Assembly: GCA_017695115.1 (NCBI GenBank) | Contig: JADILV010000002.1 | Location: 1-45,166, forward strand | Length of the DNA stretch: 45,166 bases | Reading direction: 5' to 3' | DNA from: Candidatus Cryptobacteroides avicola | GTDB lineage: Bacteria > Bacteroidota > Bacteroidia > Bacteroidales > UBA932 | Part shown: piece by piece, positions 43,801-45,166 of the stretch | Layout of the letters: the number at the start of each line of letters is the position of its first letter | Numbering within the stretch: the first letter of the stretch is position 1 | Position numbers and translations under genes: made by a program | The notes under the pieces: generated by a model | Told to the model about the DNA's origin: nothing | Databases searched by the model: none | The model's input: only the letters and a program-made list of their open reading frames with translations

Positions 43801-44382
43801 AATATAGTCATCCCGTCCATAAACGGAGTCATACGCATAGGAGGCTCGAATCTGACGCTAAGCGAAAGCGAGGCATTCTCCCAGATAGCCAGGAAACTGA
43901 AATTCAAGGACAGGGAAAGCGGCTATATCGACAAGATGTCCGTTGAGGGTCTGATTAGCGACAACAGGCTGGAGGTATTCCCGTTCGTTCTGAAAGTTGA
44001 CCGCTATACTTTGGCAATGAGCGGAATACAGAATTTAGACATGTCATTCCGATACCATATTTCGGTAATAGACTCCCCTATCCCGTTCAGAGTGGGCATT
44101 GACCTGTACGGAGACAATTTCGATGACTTCAAGTTCAAGATAGGCAAAGCCAAATACAAAAGTACCGATGTGCCTGTGTTCTCCACGGTAATAGACCAGA
44201 CCAGGCTCAATCTCAAAGAGTCAATAGAAAAAATATTCACAATGGGCGTAGAGAAAGCTGTACAGGAAAACAGGAAACAGAGTGCAATCGAGGAATACAA
44301 GAAAAAGATCGACTATACTGAAGCCGCTGACACACAACTTGATTCCCTTACTGCTGAAGAGAAAGCGCAACTTGGTGAATAA
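40834..44382 (+). CDS. AsmA-like membrane protein (large, 1182 residues)
   Basis: This is an inner-membrane-anchored envelope protein of the AsmA family; large members are thought to help lipid movement or outer membrane biogenesis. From ATG 40834 it has a basic N-terminus and one membrane helix (TWLKVLAWIAAVWAVILIIIQIAL). A typical AsmA start follows (ADYIDGNVSFGKVSLSVFRNFPNLNVSFDSVSV). A very long repetitive beta-rich region comes next, then the conserved AsmA C-terminal region (LEVFPFVLKVDRYTLAMSGIQNLDMSFRYHISVIDSPIPFRVGIDLYGDNFDDFKFKIGKAKY). The ATG at 40825 is an alternative start. A 422-codon open frame on the opposite strand is a shadow. It is monocistronic and converges on the DUF47 gene. 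Confidence 0.92.
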   Translation: MEKHVGKRRTWLKVLAWIAAVWAVILIIIQIALSPAVLTRLANGFAADYIDGNVSFGKVSLSVFRNFPNLNVSFDSVSVTYPSGKFRELEERIGMDRVAGRGGETDTLMSFNRFSASLNLAALTVGQIRIPSLTLEKPRIFARSYDSGHANWNVFKVSGTEENDTTDTKMPKIVLGRILFSEKPLIIYNSVPDTANIVMNMRKMQFNGRVRSDGRESRRINLSVDSMFVAGRFPGDTLALALEKFRIGMSRGRMYAGAEATTFLATRSYGRLSIPVRFNSGLEFIRDSIPGISLRKLKAEVAGIPLQASADMKFAGGGRMYIKGDASIDKCKVSDVLKYLNKSIFKDADQIQTDAIVNLEASCDGWHSPADGSLPAITASVRIPQSEIRHRKFGTSNTLKLDASLQGDGKGFMTMSLNDLSVTGKALEINAKGKVDDLIGEDPLIGIDAGVAVKLDTLKKLIKKGSGIDAGGSLSAELKGSMRLSQIDPYKFADADVAGFIKSDRLDLSIEEDSLDMHIDSLDIVLGALGNKRDSSMAQGERMLVLAAGVDSLKLKYKDEMFVTGRNLSLKARNAAAILDSSDSSKFYPFGGRLEIGFLVLAGADTTVALVADSDNSFTVTPKTDNPDVPVLALTSSTGGIFLRGPVNRLGISGFDIKATAAMNSIERRQKAKAFVDSLAKQYPDIPRDSLFGHLMKMRGPRNVRMPEWLTEKDFRKQDLSFTVDSSIVKIFREWDAEGSLALRRANLITPYFPLRNSLHNVKGEFNNNEIDLESFNIRSGHSNLSAEGKLKGIRGLVAGRGFLNLDLDIKSDSLNINELLGAYSVGSKFVPKNVTVAVAPEDLTDLDDEDYQETFVTDTLADATDIETSLIVVPANVIAQIRLDASNVRMSDLVLSKMQSRLTVKERCVQFMNTSAKSEIGNIDFEGFYSTRTKKDLKTGFDLNISDVTAERVIELVPAVDSLMPMLKSFKGQLNCQMAATADIDTTMNIVIPSINGVIRIGGSNLTLSESEAFSQIARKLKFKDRESGYIDKMSVEGLISDNRLEVFPFVLKVDRYTLAMSGIQNLDMSFRYHISVIDSPIPFRVGIDLYGDNFDDFKFKIGKAKYKSTDVPVFSTVIDQTRLNLKESIEKIFTMGVEKAVQENRKQSAIEEYKKKIDYTEAADTQLDSLTAEEKAQLGE

Positions 44383-44406
44383 AAAGATTATCTCCGGACA
44401 ATTATG

Positions 44407-44439
44407 AAAATGCTATTCCGCATAGCGGAGTAGCATTTT
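44407..44439. terminator. Shared terminator of the AsmA-like and DUF47 genes
   Basis: AAAATGCTA (44407-44415) pairs with TAGCATTTT (44431-44439), and TCCGC with GCGGA inside, giving a stem of about 14-15 bp with T runs on both strands. The stop codon of the DUF47 gene (44415-44413) lies in the stem. Confidence 0.88.
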
Positions 44440-45066
44440 CCTTACATAATCGGATACACGTTTTGCCGCATCCGTAGTATTTTCGAACATTTCCGCAATA
44501 TTCTTATACTTCATCAGTTCGATAGGGTTCTTTTCATTGTGGAAGACATAGCCGATATATTCCTCGTATGCATCATCTGCGGCATGCTCCAGTTCCGTTA
44601 TACGGTCGCAGACAAGAGTAAGACTGGAGAAATTCGCCCTGACATTGTCCAGACAGACTACCAGATCCTTCAGCGCCTCCGCTTCAGATTCAATGTACTG
44701 TGCAAGTTCTGCCAGCTGCTGGTCGATCCTGTCCGGAAGATACAGAAGCACGGACTTGGCCGAATCGTTTATATTGTCAAGGAACTCGTCAATATACATG
44801 GCGATAGTCTGCAGGTCGATCCTGTCAAGTGACGTGAATATGCCTTCGTACAACTGCTCATAGAACTCGGTCAGCATGGCGTCCCCTTGGGTTTCACATA
44901 GTTTCACTTCCTTTTCCAGTTTTCGCCAGTCCTCGTGACTGGTCGTTTCCGTCATTTTCACAAGGGCGGATGACGCCTGCTTGATATAGGCTACCTGCTG
45001 GGTATATATAGGCAGGATATGGGTTTTGGAAGCAAAAAGACTTCTGATTTTTTTTATAGGCTTCAT
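44413..45066 (-). CDS. DUF47 (PhoU-like) protein, probable phosphate transport accessory
   Basis: DUF47 proteins are helical PhoU-like cytoplasmic proteins usually encoded beside PiT-type phosphate transporters and thought to regulate them. The 217 residues are almost all helical and acidic. The features include QGDAMLTEFYEQLYEGIFTSLDRIDLQTIAMYIDEFLDNINDSAKSV, which carries the acidic metal-binding pattern (E/D-x3-D and DEFLD), and CDRITELEHAADDAYEEYI. No transporter gene lies downstream; a partner would have to be upstream beyond the right edge or elsewhere. A consensus promoter precedes it at 45148-45117, so it begins its own transcript. Confidence 0.92.
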   Translation of the reverse strand: MKPIKKIRSLFASKTHILPIYTQQVAYIKQASSALVKMTETTSHEDWRKLEKEVKLCETQGDAMLTEFYEQLYEGIFTSLDRIDLQTIAMYIDEFLDNINDSAKSVLLYLPDRIDQQLAELAQYIESEAEALKDLVVCLDNVRANFSSLTLVCDRITELEHAADDAYEEYIGYVFHNEKNPIELMKYKNIAEMFENTTDAAKRVSDYVRKMLLRYAE

Positions 45067-45116
45067 AAAACAAACGGATAAACTGTCAATCTACACTACA
45101 GCATAAACGACGAAGT

Positions 45117-45148
45117 CAAATATAGGAAGAAGCCGAGAACAATGCAAA
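45117..45148 (-). promoter_or_regulatory. Bacteroidetes-type promoter for the DUF47 gene
   Basis: On the minus strand TTTG (45148-45145), 20 bases, then TATATTTG (45124-45117), both consensus. The start codon at 45066 is 50 bases further on. Confidence 0.8.
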
Positions 45149-45166
45149 CACAGAATAAAATATGTG

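Noticed and set aside
1..45166. tRNA, rRNA, CRISPR arrays, insertion sequences, integrases or a prophage
   Set aside because: None was recognised on reading both strands; no transposase or integrase motif, no regular spacer array and no cloverleaf was seen.

Overview
The window is chromosomal DNA from a member of the Bacteroidales, most likely a gut or host-associated anaerobe. The evidence is two SusC-type TonB-dependent transporters (one with SusD), an ECF sigma/FecR pair, BACON domains, an anaerobic sulfatase-maturase, and many promoters of the Bacteroidetes form (TTTG, about 19-20 bases, TAnnTTTG) with no Shine-Dalgarno sequences. The genus cannot be fixed from the sequence alone. No tRNA, rRNA, CRISPR array or insertion sequence was recognised.

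Left part (1-8300): the 5' end of a SusC gene with an STN signalling domain, its FecR anti-sigma gene, and a divergent ECF sigma gene whose product ends in a membrane segment. A gene-poor stretch follows (2493-2990). It carries repeated CAGGTGTG motifs, a possible tiny Cys-containing ORF with its own terminator, and then the C-terminal remnant of a phosphoribosyltransferase gene abutting a GH29 alpha-L-fucosidase. Divergent from the fucosidase is a complete AbiE type IV toxin-antitoxin pair. A 33-bp dyad covers both divergent promoters. An ABC-F ATPase gene closes this part.

Middle part (8300-27930): a radical SAM sulfatase-maturase and a GH38 alpha-mannosidase in one transcription unit; then housekeeping genes: HU, a 30-residue mS38/COX24-like ribosomal protein, RNase G, Lon, two unknown membrane proteins, Ung, CoaD, a double-thioredoxin envelope protein, Lnt, a LysE-type exporter, a DUF362 ferredoxin-like protein, a PASTA protein and RluD.

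Right part (27940-40650) is the most interesting. It is a SusC/SusD locus whose enzymes are phosphoesterases, not glycosidases. In transcription order it has a calcineurin-like phosphoesterase lipoprotein, SusC, SusD, a four-BACON lipoprotein, a strong terminator, then a protein fusing a paralogous calcineurin-like phosphoesterase to a glycerophosphodiester phosphodiesterase. I infer uptake and breakdown of a phosphodiester-containing substrate such as deacylated phospholipids, glycerol-phosphate polymers or phosphorylated glycans. The right edge holds a large AsmA-like protein and a DUF47/PhoU-like phosphate-transport accessory protein, converging on a shared terminator.
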